The position numbers were made by a program, and so were the translations under genes. The notes under the pieces are model-generated. The model did not search any database, was not told where the DNA came from, and saw only the letters and a program-made list of their open reading frames with translations. Positions 1-8,135 of a stretch of DNA of 43,688 bases are shown one piece after another; within the stretch, counting starts at the first letter, position 1, and every line of letters begins with the position of its first letter. This DNA is from Acidimicrobiaceae bacterium (GTDB taxonomy: Bacteria > Actinomycetota > Acidimicrobiia > Acidimicrobiales > RAAP-2), in the NCBI GenBank assembly GCA_003138815.1, contig PLHD01000061.1, forward strand, positions 1 through 43,688. Reading direction: 5' to 3'.

Positions 1-385
1 GCATGCAGACGTCGGGACCCTATTCTCCGTTGATTGCGCGGCAGAATCCGTTCCAGACAGTACGAAGGCCCAGGCTCAGACCGGGCCTTCGATCTTCGTG
101 GGGTGTGCACGTAAGTCCAAAGGCCAAGGGGCGGATGGGGTCTGGGCGGCGCCGGCAGAGACTTTCAACAAAAAGTCGGGCGTCTACTAACCCACGATTT
201 CCCGATCGGCAGCAAGATGAGGTAATGAAGCAGAGGCCACGCCCCGCTGGCGGAGCATTTGAGTGAGGTGAGAATAGCGGCGGCGTAGGCTTCCGGTCCT
301 TGGAGTGAGATACCGGCATTCCAGCACCGGCAAAATACAGTTAGATACTCGTCAAGGTGACCGGGCGAAGAAGGAGCGTCTTGTC
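1..385. other. Left-edge stretch without a supported gene
   Basis: I see no convincing coding frame here. The open frames on both strands are short, arginine/proline-rich and unlike any family I know. The only structure is a perfect 9-bp inverted repeat at 63-91, listed separately. The last 15 bases hold the AAGGAG ribosome site (371-376) of the gene starting at 386. Confidence 0.5.
63..91. terminator. Perfect 9-bp hairpin, possible terminator
   Basis: CGAAGGCCC (63-71) pairs perfectly with GGGCCTTCG (83-91) across an 11-base loop. No T-tract follows on either strand, so it may be a factor-assisted terminator or processing site of a gene left of the window. The direction cannot be decided. 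Confidence 0.35.
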
Positions 386-1438
386 GTGCAGCACCGAGGA
401 GTCCACTACGACACGGGAACCACTTTCCGTGGCCCGGGTTATGCCATCTCAACGCGCCGAGCGGACCTCGACACGTCGGTGGTGCGTCGCGAGCTCGCGA
501 TCATCCGAGACGATCTGCACGCCAATGCCGTTCGCATCGTTGGCAGTGATGTCGAACGGATGACCGCCGTCACTGCGGTCGCACTGGGACTTGGCCTCGA
601 GGTCTGGTTCTCCCCGGCCTTCTTCGAATACTCGCCGGAGCAAACCGCGGCTCGGATGGTCGATGCGGCCAAAGCAGCAACACCGCTCTCGGAGGCCCAT
701 CCGGGGCGTGTGATCTTCGTCGCCGGAAGCGAACTCATGCTCTTCATGAAGGGACTGGTTCCTGGTAAGAGCGTGACTGAACGTCTGGAATGCCTCAAAG
801 GGGATCCGTCGCAACTGGGTAATGGGGGGCTCGACGAGTACTTGGCTGACTTGGTGCTGAGGGTGCGTGCAGTTTTCGATGGTTCGCTATCCTACGCCTC
901 ACTCGTCTTCGAGCAAGTGGACTGGGCACCCTTCGACTACGTTGGCGTGGATCATTACCGCGAAGCACGGACGAAGGACCGTTATGTCGAAAGACTCGAA
1001 CCTTTCCTCTCCTTTGGCAAACCAGTGATCGTCACCGAGTTCGGGATGCGCACCTACCGCGGTGCAGCGAGCTCGGGCGCCCTGGGGTTCGGGGTGACCG
1101 ACACCACTCGACTGTGGCTCCACACCCGTCCGGTGATCGGAGGCTTCTTCCGGCCCCGCCTCAAAGGCAAGTTCCAGCGTGATGAGGCCATGCAGGCCCG
1201 CGAACTGGTCGAGACTCTCAATGAGCTTGAGGGCTCGGGAGTAGCAGGGGCCCTGCTCTCGACCTTTGCGACACCCGAGGCCTACACCGACGATGATCCC
1301 CGCTACGACCTCGACATGGATTCGATGTCGCTCGTGAAGTCCCTGCCTGACGGGCGCCACGGAACGACCTATCCAGATATGCCGTGGGAACCCAAGGAAT
1401 CGTTCGCCGTAGTGGCACACCACTTCGCAACTCAATAG
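386..1438 (+). CDS. TIM-barrel glycosidase-like protein, often labelled 'abortive infection protein'
   Basis: A 350-residue protein. An upstream in-frame ATG exists at 305, but the GTG at 386 has AAGGAG nine bases ahead, and similarity to the family begins right after it (RGVHYDTG). The sequence resembles actinobacterial proteins commonly annotated as abortive phage infection protein. Its layout looks like a (beta/alpha)8 glycoside hydrolase: HANAVRI near residue 45, LEVWFSP near 73, GSELMLF with Glu116 as a possible acid/base, VGVDHYRE near 186, and VTEFG with Glu218 as a possible nucleophile. No signal peptide is visible, so it is probably cytoplasmic. It stands alone and is followed by a hairpin terminator. 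The hydrolase fold is an inference from motif order; the substrate is unknown, and the phage-defence label has no support in this context. Confidence 0.7.
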   Translation: MQHRGVHYDTGTTFRGPGYAISTRRADLDTSVVRRELAIIRDDLHANAVRIVGSDVERMTAVTAVALGLGLEVWFSPAFFEYSPEQTAARMVDAAKAATPLSEAHPGRVIFVAGSELMLFMKGLVPGKSVTERLECLKGDPSQLGNGGLDEYLADLVLRVRAVFDGSLSYASLVFEQVDWAPFDYVGVDHYREARTKDRYVERLEPFLSFGKPVIVTEFGMRTYRGAASSGALGFGVTDTTRLWLHTRPVIGGFFRPRLKGKFQRDEAMQARELVETLNELEGSGVAGALLSTFATPEAYTDDDPRYDLDMDSMSLVKSLPDGRHGTTYPDMPWEPKESFAVVAHHFATQ

Positions 1439-1477
1439 GCCGAAGGTTACCTAGAGAGTCGCGCCCCCATGTGATTA

Positions 1478-1495
1478 GCCGCCCTGAAGGGCGGC
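1478..1495 (+). terminator. Rho-independent terminator of the glycosidase-like gene
   Basis: GCCGCCC, a TGAA loop, then GGGCGGC, followed by TTCCTTC. The 7-bp GC-rich stem lies 40 bases after the stop at 1438. Confidence 0.7.
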
Positions 1496-1559
1496 TTCCT
1501 TCATGTCCTCGCCCAGGCCGAGACGCACGGGCAAGGTCACTCGAGACCGGAGAAAACGA

Positions 1560-1592
1560 AAGTCCCGGCTCAGGGACTCTGAACCGGGACTT
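1560..1592 (-). terminator. Terminator downstream of tRNA-fMet
   Basis: On the minus strand AAGTCCCGG pairs with CCGGGACTT (9 bp, 15-base loop), and the stem runs into TTTCGTTTTC. It lies 40 bases past the tRNA 3' end. Because the arms are symmetrical it could also act on plus-strand transcripts. Confidence 0.7.
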
Positions 1593-1632
1593 ACGTACAT
1601 CTTCGGGCAGCACTTACGTGCACACCCCTTCG

Positions 1633-1706
<74 letters not shown>

Positions 1707-1717
1707 ATGAAGACACC

Positions 1718-1748
1718 ATCCTAGCGCCTGACGGCGCCTGCGTTCCAA
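1718..1748 (-). promoter_or_regulatory. Probable sigma70-type promoter of tRNA-fMet
   Basis: On the minus strand TTGGAA (1743-1748) lies 19 bases before TAGGAT (1718-1723). Transcription would start near 1711, about five bases before the mature tRNA 5' end. A small GCGCC/GGCGC inverted repeat (1724-1737) sits in the spacer. The spacer is longer than the optimal 17. Confidence 0.5.
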
Positions 1749-1752
1749 TGAG

Positions 1753-4644
1753 CTACTTCTTGCCCAATGCGTTCTGAGCCAACTGCAGCTGCTTGTTCAT
1801 GGCGTTCACGTCGCTCTGATAATTGCCGAGGTTACCGGCCTGCAGCGCGGCCTGGGCGGCCGTGTAGTCGTCGGCGGCCTGCTTCAGGTACGCCTGCGCC
1901 GTCTGTCCGGACTTGGTCGAAGGTGGAGTGGTCGGCGTGCTCGACGATGGGCCCACGGTGATGTTCGCCCCCAGCACGTCCGAGAGTGCCCCGGCGAGCG
2001 TCGGTTCGATGCCCACGTCCTGGTTGAAGACCGCGATGACGTATTTCAACTGCGGCAGCGAGTTCGACGAACTCGTCACGTACAGCGGACGGATGTAGAG
2101 CACGCTCTGGTCCAGCGGCACCATCAGGTTGTTGCCGAGCAGCACGCTCGAGCCGTGCTGGTCGAGAGGCGTGATGATCGAGCTCACCTGCGAGGCCTGC
2201 TCGATCTCCGAGTCGGCCTGCACCGGACCGGTGACCGACGTGCCTCGGGGGGTCACGTAGACGTCGAGCTGGCCGTAGTTGTCGGGATTGCTCGTCGCAA
2301 CCAGGAACGCGGTCAGCCCCTGGACCGTGGCCGAGTTGCCTTGGGGCACGTAGGCGATGGATTCGAGCAGTTGCTGGGTCTTCGTGCCCGGCAGTGCGCC
2401 GACCTGGAACAGCGGGCTCATCGGAGTGAGCGACGTCGAGACGATGTTGCCGGCGGCGTTGGTCTTCACGCTCTGGGCCAGCGTCTGGTCGGGGGTGCCG
2501 GCGCCGGTCGTGGGCGAGATCTGCCACTGGTCCGACGCCGAGTAGAACGAACTCGGCGAGGTGATGTGATAGCGGCCGAGGGTCGCGGCCTGCACGGTGA
2601 ACAGGTCGGTCGGGTAACGAAGATGCGTCTGGATCGCCGCGGGCATCTGGCTCATTGGCAGGAACATCTTGGGGAAGGCCGCGCTGTAGGCCCGCAGTAT
2701 CGGATCGTTGGGGTCGGCCGCGTAGAACTTCATCACACCCGAGTAGGCGTTGATGACGACCTTGACCGAGTTGCGCACGTAGTTGGCACTGCTCGGGATG
2801 CCGCCGGTGCCAATGTTGAGGTTGGACACGGCCTCGCTGTAGGGATACTGGCTGGTAGTGGTGTAGCCATCGAGCACGTACTGCACCTCGCCGTTGGCGA
2901 TCACCGCGTAGGGCTGGGAGTCGAACGACAGGAACGGCGCGGCCTTCTGGGCCATCTGCTTCACGTCGCGCACGAAGAGCACGCGACTCTTGGGCGTGAT
3001 CTGGTTGGAGATCAGGAAGTTGAAGTCGCCCAGGCGAAGCGCGATCGCCATGCGGCTGAAGAGTCCCCCGACCGCGATGCCGCCGGTGCTGGCGTAGTGC
3101 GTCTCGACCGGCTGGCCGGCGTTGGCGCCCGAGTTGACCTGGTAGTCGAGTTCGGACTGCTTGGTGTTGGCGACGACCCAGCCGGGGTCGTTGATGCCGA
3201 AGTAGATGTCGGGCTGGGTGAGCGTCGGAAGTCCCTCGGTCGACACCGGCGGCACGTTCGCCACAGCGAACACTGGATTACCGGTGTTGGTGACCTCGGT
3301 GTTCGCCGCGATCACCGCCGCGCCGATGCCATGGGTGTACTGCAGATGGGTGTTGACCCAGCTGGGCGAGGGCAGATTCGCCGAATTGAGCTGGCGGGCG
3401 CCGATCAGCACCGGCGTCAGCTTGCCGTTGATCAAGTAGCGGTCGACCGAGAGCGTCGTGAAGTTGTAGTAGGAGCGGATCGATTGGCGACGGATCGTCG
3501 TGGTCAGGGCGATCTGGCTGGCCGGGTCCCAGAGGCGGATGTTGGCCAGCGTGGCCGTGTCGGTCTTGATCTGGGCGTCGGTGATCGTCGAGGACCCGGC
3601 GAAGTTGTTGTAAGTCACCTTGTCGATGTTGTAGGCGGCGCGGGTGGCAGTGATGTTGCGCGATATGTACGGCGTCTCCAGCGATGCCTGCGCGGGGCTG
3701 ACCTTCAGCGCCTGGAGGATCGTCGGGTAGAGCACGCCGATGACGAGGGCGACGAAGACCCAGAGCCCCACCGCGACCGCCGGCAGCGACCAGCCGCGCG
3801 AGCGTACGTTGGCGAGCAAGATCACGGCCGCGGCCAGCGAAAGGTAGAAGAGGATCGTCATCGCCGGCATTCGAGCGTGCACGTCGGTGTAGCCCGCGCC
3901 CTGAACGTACCCGTTACCCGAATTCACGAGCTCCCACTTGGCGATCACGTACCCGGCCGCCTTCATCAGGGCAATCCCGGCACCGATGACCGACAGGTGC
4001 GCCTTGACGCGCGGCGAGACCCTGGGGCTCGTCCGGGTGGCACGGATGCCGCCGTTCAGGTAGTGGAAGCCGGTCGTCACGATCAGCACCACGAACAGCG
4101 ACACCAAGAGCCAGGTCACGATGAACGAGACGAAGGGCAGCGTCATGATGTAGAAGCTGAGGTCCTTGTGGAAGAGGGAGTCCTTGACGTGGAAGGGGAC
4201 GCTGTGGGCGAAGAGCAGGTAGTTGTTCCACTGGCTCGTCGCGTTGAAGCCGGCGATGAGGGCCATGACGAAGGCAATCGCGGCGTAGATCCGCCCGGCG
4301 CGCGGCCGGACCACCGTCTGGAACCGCCGAACCACTTCGTCCTCGGGGTCAAAGGACAGGTCGCGCGCGCCGAACGTATTGGTGAGCAGGAGGTTTCCCC
4401 ACATGAGGAAGAAGAAGATGGCGCCGAAGACCACCGCCAGGCCGACCTTGATGAAGAGCAGCGACGAGAACACGTTGCCCAGGCCGACGGCCGAGAACCA
4501 CATCTGATCGGTCCACAGCACCGCCAGGCTGTGCAGCGACAGGAACCCGATGAGGACGACGAAGATCACCAAACCAACCCAGAAGCGTCGAGAAAGTCGC
4601 CCTAGTCGACGGGGACGGGACGGCACATCAGTTGGGCTACGCAC
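1753..4644 (-). CDS. UPF0182 family integral membrane protein
   Basis: A 963-residue protein matching the UPF0182 (COG1615) family of large actinobacterial membrane proteins in length and layout. The N-terminal third has about seven hydrophobic helices, beginning FWVGLVIFVVLIGFLSLHSL near residue 21. A long mainly extracytoplasmic region follows, with family blocks such as YFGINDPGWVVANT. The C-terminus is a Ser/Thr/Pro linker and an Ala/Gln-rich helix ending QNALGKK. The function of the family is unknown. The GTG at 4644 is the first start, with no strong ribosome site, and a GTG six codons further in is possible. It is the last of three close minus-strand genes after the protease and the DivIVA-like protein, starting 21 bases past the latter's stop, so the three are probably co-transcribed. 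Confidence 0.9.
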   Translation of the reverse strand: MRSPTDVPSRPRRLGRLSRRFWVGLVIFVVLIGFLSLHSLAVLWTDQMWFSAVGLGNVFSSLLFIKVGLAVVFGAIFFFLMWGNLLLTNTFGARDLSFDPEDEVVRRFQTVVRPRAGRIYAAIAFVMALIAGFNATSQWNNYLLFAHSVPFHVKDSLFHKDLSFYIMTLPFVSFIVTWLLVSLFVVLIVTTGFHYLNGGIRATRTSPRVSPRVKAHLSVIGAGIALMKAAGYVIAKWELVNSGNGYVQGAGYTDVHARMPAMTILFYLSLAAAVILLANVRSRGWSLPAVAVGLWVFVALVIGVLYPTILQALKVSPAQASLETPYISRNITATRAAYNIDKVTYNNFAGSSTITDAQIKTDTATLANIRLWDPASQIALTTTIRRQSIRSYYNFTTLSVDRYLINGKLTPVLIGARQLNSANLPSPSWVNTHLQYTHGIGAAVIAANTEVTNTGNPVFAVANVPPVSTEGLPTLTQPDIYFGINDPGWVVANTKQSELDYQVNSGANAGQPVETHYASTGGIAVGGLFSRMAIALRLGDFNFLISNQITPKSRVLFVRDVKQMAQKAAPFLSFDSQPYAVIANGEVQYVLDGYTTTSQYPYSEAVSNLNIGTGGIPSSANYVRNSVKVVINAYSGVMKFYAADPNDPILRAYSAAFPKMFLPMSQMPAAIQTHLRYPTDLFTVQAATLGRYHITSPSSFYSASDQWQISPTTGAGTPDQTLAQSVKTNAAGNIVSTSLTPMSPLFQVGALPGTKTQQLLESIAYVPQGNSATVQGLTAFLVATSNPDNYGQLDVYVTPRGTSVTGPVQADSEIEQASQVSSIITPLDQHGSSVLLGNNLMVPLDQSVLYIRPLYVTSSSNSLPQLKYVIAVFNQDVGIEPTLAGALSDVLGANITVGPSSSTPTTPPSTKSGQTAQAYLKQAADDYTAAQAALQAGNLGNYQSDVNAMNKQLQLAQNALGKK

Positions 4645-4665
4645 GCAGAGAGCCTAGGCCCTTTT

Positions 4666-6339
4666 CTAGACAGGCACCACCGTGCAGGCGCAGCCGGCGT
4701 GCAGCGGAGGATACGCGGAGCCGCTCGGGAAGCCCTGTCCGGCCACCCGATCGCCAGCGCCGGCGTCGAGCGCGCAGGCGTCGCACGGCGCGTCGTTGGG
4801 CGCCGCGAAGAAGCGCACCGAGCGGCCGTCGGATGCCGCGAGTACGCCCACGTGGAAGGCCCGTCGAGCGGCATCGGTGCAGAGCCTTTCGACGCGCGCA
4901 CCGCGCCACTCCTTGTAGGCGGAGTTTGCCCTCTCCGGCCCGTCGCCGCTGCCGTCGGCCAAGATTCGCTTACGCAGGGCCAGCACGATCGTCACCGCCA
5001 GATCGGCTGAACAGTCGTTCAACGCGCTCATGTCGACGATGCTGGCATTGGCGCCCGCCTCGTCCAGGGCGAACTGCACGCCGGCGTTGGCGGCCTGGCT
5101 TAAGGCATCGAGAGCCGCTTCGGCGTAGCGCGCGCGCTGAGCGTGCTCGTCCTCAAGTTCGGTGGTGATCATCGCCGTCACGTCGCGCAGTCGCTCGAGC
5201 ATGATGTTCTGGTCGTCCTGGAGCGCACGCTTCACCTTGCGGGTCAACGCCGCGAGCGGACCCTCGAGCGCGCGGTCGCGGCGCTCGAACAGTTCACCGA
5301 CCGGGGTGGCCAGCTTGGTCGGCGCAGCGACCTTGCGCGGGGCTGCGGCGGTCGCGCCGCGCTCTTCCAGGGTGGCCTTGCGCAGGCGGGCGAATATCTC
5401 ATTGACCACGTCGGTTCCCGACGAGTCGTCTTCCAGCAGCAGGGGTTCGGCGATGGCGACCGGCTTGGTCGCCTTGCGCGCCTTGGGCTTGATCGCTTCG
5501 GACGTGTCGGGGGTCGGCTCGAGCGTGGTTTCGGGCACTTCTCGAAGCGGCGTGCCGGCGAGGAGCTCCTCCTCGGTGGGCTCGGGCGTCGCAGGTCGCA
5601 TCCTCAGCGCCTCCAGGGCCGCCGCCCGCGCCACCTCGTCGGAGTTGTTGATGCCCGCGAGGACCTCCTCGACCTGATCGCTCAGCGAACTCACGTACGT
5701 CGCCAGCGAGTCTCGCGCCGCGCGTAGCTGGTCGATCTGCATGTGCAGGGCCTTGCGCTTCACGGCCAGGTCGTTCAGGACAGCCTTTCTCGCTTCGTTG
5801 GACTGCTCGAGAATCGCCCGTCCCTGCTCGCGCGCGTTGTCGACGAGCGCTTCCCCGTTCACCTTGGCCGAGTCGATGAGTCGCTCGGCCGCCAGACGGG
5901 CGTCGTGGTCGATCTGGACCGCCGTCGTCTCGGCCTCGGTGATGATCGCGGTGGCCCGCTCCTGGGCTTCGATGAGGTGCGAGGCGGCACGCTGCTGGCT
6001 CTCGGAGAAGAGCTGGGCGCTGCGCTCCTGGGCCTCGGCCGTGACGCGGCCGGCCTCTTCGTGGGCGGAGCGCAGGATCGCCGCGCTCTGGGTGCCCAGA
6101 GCGTTGGTCAGGGTGGCCTCGTCGAAGGTGGGATTGGCCGCCCGGCGCAGGGCCTCGGAGAGCTGATCCTGCGTTTCTCGCAGTCGGGACTCCAGATGGC
6201 CCATTTCCCTGGCGACCGATTCGAGGTGGAGACGTACCTCTTGGGGGTCCAGGCCGCCCTTTCGCACCGTCGTGAAGTTCGCCCGGGCTACCTCGGTCGA
6301 CGCCTGGCGCGTGGCGGAGACAATTCGGCGTTCGTCCAT
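4666..6339 (-). CDS. DivIVA-like coiled-coil protein with phage Mu F-like cysteine tail
   Basis: A 557-residue soluble protein in three parts. Residues 18-60 look like a DivIVA domain (FTTVRKGGLDPQEVRLHLES), which in Wag31/GpsB-type proteins targets curved membrane or scaffolds envelope growth. Residues 60-240 are a long Ala/Glu/Gln/Arg coiled coil, and 250-340 a charged Pro/Lys-rich linker. From about 345 it is helical and ends in a compact Cys/His module: C519-x2-C522, then PPLH547-x2-C550-x-C552. This tail resembles the C-terminus of phage Mu F / SPP1 gp7-like minor head proteins and may bind zinc; that is pattern recognition, not a search result. The ATG at 6339 has AAGGA directly against it, an unusually tight ribosome site. 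It lies between the PDZ/Lon protease gene (38-bp gap) and the UPF0182 gene. A role in envelope growth is inferred; the role of the tail is unknown. Confidence 0.72.
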   Translation of the reverse strand: MDERRIVSATRQASTEVARANFTTVRKGGLDPQEVRLHLESVAREMGHLESRLRETQDQLSEALRRAANPTFDEATLTNALGTQSAAILRSAHEEAGRVTAEAQERSAQLFSESQQRAASHLIEAQERATAIITEAETTAVQIDHDARLAAERLIDSAKVNGEALVDNAREQGRAILEQSNEARKAVLNDLAVKRKALHMQIDQLRAARDSLATYVSSLSDQVEEVLAGINNSDEVARAAALEALRMRPATPEPTEEELLAGTPLREVPETTLEPTPDTSEAIKPKARKATKPVAIAEPLLLEDDSSGTDVVNEIFARLRKATLEERGATAAAPRKVAAPTKLATPVGELFERRDRALEGPLAALTRKVKRALQDDQNIMLERLRDVTAMITTELEDEHAQRARYAEAALDALSQAANAGVQFALDEAGANASIVDMSALNDCSADLAVTIVLALRKRILADGSGDGPERANSAYKEWRGARVERLCTDAARRAFHVGVLAASDGRSVRFFAAPNDAPCDACALDAGAGDRVAGQGFPSGSAYPPLHAGCACTVVPV

Positions 6340-6377
6340 TCCTTCAAGACTACGGCGTGCGGCGGTGAAAGTCCGAC

Positions 6378-7460
6378 TTACCTCGGCTTCGCGATGGCCA
6401 CGGGCGCGGCCCCGCCCATATTTCGCAGGTCGCGCAGGACCTGGCGCAGGCTCGCCACGCCGATGATCCGAAGTCCCGGCTCTTGGGCGCTCTTTGCGTC
6501 GGCGACGTTCGCCTCGGGCACGAAGAAGACTTTCGCGCCGGCGTTCACCACGGCCACGGCCTTCTCGGCGACGCCGCCCACCGCCCCGACCGCACCATTC
6601 GGCGAAATTGTGCCCGTCGCGGCGATCGTGCGATGCCCGGTGATCGAACCGCGGCTCAACTCGTCAATCAGCGTCAAGGTCATGGCGAGGCCCGCCGACG
6701 GCCCTCCGATGTTGCTGGTGTTGATCGAGACCGTGGCGGGCAGCCTGTAACTGAAGCCATCTTCGAGGGAGACCCCGATCCACGACCGGTTGACTCCCTT
6801 CACGCCGGCGCAGCCGGACGCTCCAATCCCGCTCGGAGCCGAGCCGGTGCTCAGGGCGATCGTCGTGGAGCGGCCCCACGTGATGACGCCGGTGGGGCTC
6901 ACGTGGGCGCGCTTGACGCCAAGGCTTACCGAGGTGTCGGGCCCGAGGGGGTGGAGCAGGGCGAAGAGCGAGCACCTGGAGTCGACGGGCGTGCCGTTGA
7001 CGGCGACGATCTCGTCAGCGACCGCCAGCCCGGCCTTACGAGCCGGTGACGGAGCCACGACGCCGGTAACCACCGCACCGGTGGGCGTGGCGGGGACCTT
7101 CCAGCCGAGCGCGCTGAAGGCGGCGACTTCCGCGGCCTGCTTGGAGTCGTTCATCTCGAGGAAGCCCTGGGGGAGCAGCTCGTCTCCGGGAACGCCCGGC
7201 TCGACGAGGTCGCCCGCCGGCACGAACTCGACGTGCGACTGGAACTCCATGGTGAGGCGCTGCCAGGCTGACAGCGAGGTCAGGTAGACGTCAGTCAGCA
7301 TGATCTTGTCGGTGTGTGGATTGGTCGCCAGTCCCTGGATCCTCACGAGCGGCGCCACGTACGTGGCGTTGCCCGGGGTGAGCGCGTACTCCGAGATGTT
7401 CCAGGCCCGCAAGCCCAGGACGGCGCACAGCACAACGACCAGAGCCATTAGCAGGGTCAC
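6378..7460 (-). CDS. Membrane-anchored PDZ / Lon-type (S16) protease
   Basis: A 360-residue protein of the YlbL-like PDZ-Lon family. An N-terminal transmembrane helix (residues 4-19) anchors an extracytoplasmic part. A PDZ domain spans about 125-205 (GVVAPSPARKAGLAVADEIV). The C-terminal S16 domain carries Ser255 in NIGGPSAGLAM and Lys300 in GGVAEKAVAV, the Ser-Lys catalytic dyad of Lon. There is no AAA domain, as usual for this family. The chosen start is a GTG. Codons for SRRRRS precede it in frame without an obvious start, so the natural N-terminus may be slightly longer and more basic. It diverges from the HEAT-repeat gene 39 bases away and leads the DivIVA-like and UPF0182 genes. In Bacillus, YlbL-type proteases act on cell-division inhibitors; a similar envelope quality-control role is inferred. 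Confidence 0.88.
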   Translation of the reverse strand: MTLLMALVVVLCAVLGLRAWNISEYALTPGNATYVAPLVRIQGLATNPHTDKIMLTDVYLTSLSAWQRLTMEFQSHVEFVPAGDLVEPGVPGDELLPQGFLEMNDSKQAAEVAAFSALGWKVPATPTGAVVTGVVAPSPARKAGLAVADEIVAVNGTPVDSRCSLFALLHPLGPDTSVSLGVKRAHVSPTGVITWGRSTTIALSTGSAPSGIGASGCAGVKGVNRSWIGVSLEDGFSYRLPATVSINTSNIGGPSAGLAMTLTLIDELSRGSITGHRTIAATGTISPNGAVGAVGGVAEKAVAVVNAGAKVFFVPEANVADAKSAQEPGLRIIGVASLRQVLRDLRNMGGAAPVAIAKPR

Positions 7461-7499
7461 GGACCGACGGCGCCGTGAGCCAGGTGCTGGAATGGAGTC

Positions 7500-8135
7500 G
7501 TGCAGAGTGATGAGCCCACGATACCGGAGTCGATTGAAGAAGCGTTGCTGCGAGCCGGATTCGCAGAGGGGACCGACGGCGAGGAACTGATCCGCTTAAA
7601 GCTCCGCGACGACGAGGCCCGACTGCGGGTCCTCGCGCTGCGGGCGGCGGCTCGACGCAAACTGCTCGCCAACGGTGACTGGCTCGGCGCGCTCGACGAC
7701 AGCGACGCCGAGGTGCGACGCGACGCCGTGAATCTGATCGCCTACGAAGGGGACATCGACGCCAGTATCACGGCTCGGATCATCGGGCTGCTCGACGACG
7801 AGGACCCGCTCGTGGTCGACGGTGCGGCCTTCGCGCTCGGAGAGCAACTGTGCGTCGACGCGGTCGAGCAGCTCGGCGACGTGGCCCAACACCACGACGA
7901 CGCGAGATGCCGGGAAGCGGCGGTGGCGGCGCTGGGCGTCATCGGCGACGACCGAGGACGCGCGGCCGTGCTGGGCGCGCTCGACGACAAACCGCCGGTG
8001 CGCCGGCGCGCAATCGTGGCGCTGGCCAACTTCGAGGGTCCCGACATCGATGCGGCCCTCGAGAAGGCCAGCCAGGACCGCGACTGGCAGGTACGGGCGG
8101 CCGCGGGCCAGCTCGCGCGCGAGAACGACGACTGA
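7500..8135 (+). CDS. HEAT-repeat protein
   Basis: A 211-residue soluble protein built from HEAT / PBS-lyase-type helical repeats. Repeated Asp-rich helix pairs such as LDDSDAEVRRDAVNLIA, LLDDEDPLVVDGAAFAL, DDARCREAAVAALGVI and LDDKPPVRRRAIVALANF run from about residue 60 to the end. Such solenoids serve as protein-binding scaffolds or couple to tetrapyrrole lyases. No catalytic motif is visible and no phycobilin context exists, so a scaffold role is inferred. The GTG at 7500 is only two bases past GGAG, so initiation may be weak. Its stop TGA directly abuts the stop of the convergent MreB-like gene (8136). Confidence 0.82.
   Translation: MQSDEPTIPESIEEALLRAGFAEGTDGEELIRLKLRDDEARLRVLALRAAARRKLLANGDWLGALDDSDAEVRRDAVNLIAYEGDIDASITARIIGLLDDEDPLVVDGAAFALGEQLCVDAVEQLGDVAQHHDDARCREAAVAALGVIGDDRGRAAVLGALDDKPPVRRRAIVALANFEGPDIDAALEKASQDRDWQVRAAAGQLARENDD

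Noticed and set aside
3-266. 87-codon plus-strand frame at the left edge
   Set aside because: Arg/Pro/Ser-rich without recognisable domain or ribosome site.
2155-4605. Long plus-strand open frame (816 codons) opposite the UPF0182 gene
   Set aside because: Composition is Arg/Val/Asp/Gly/His-rich, the pattern produced by the antisense of a GC-rich gene, with no family motif. The UPF0182 frame is clearly real.
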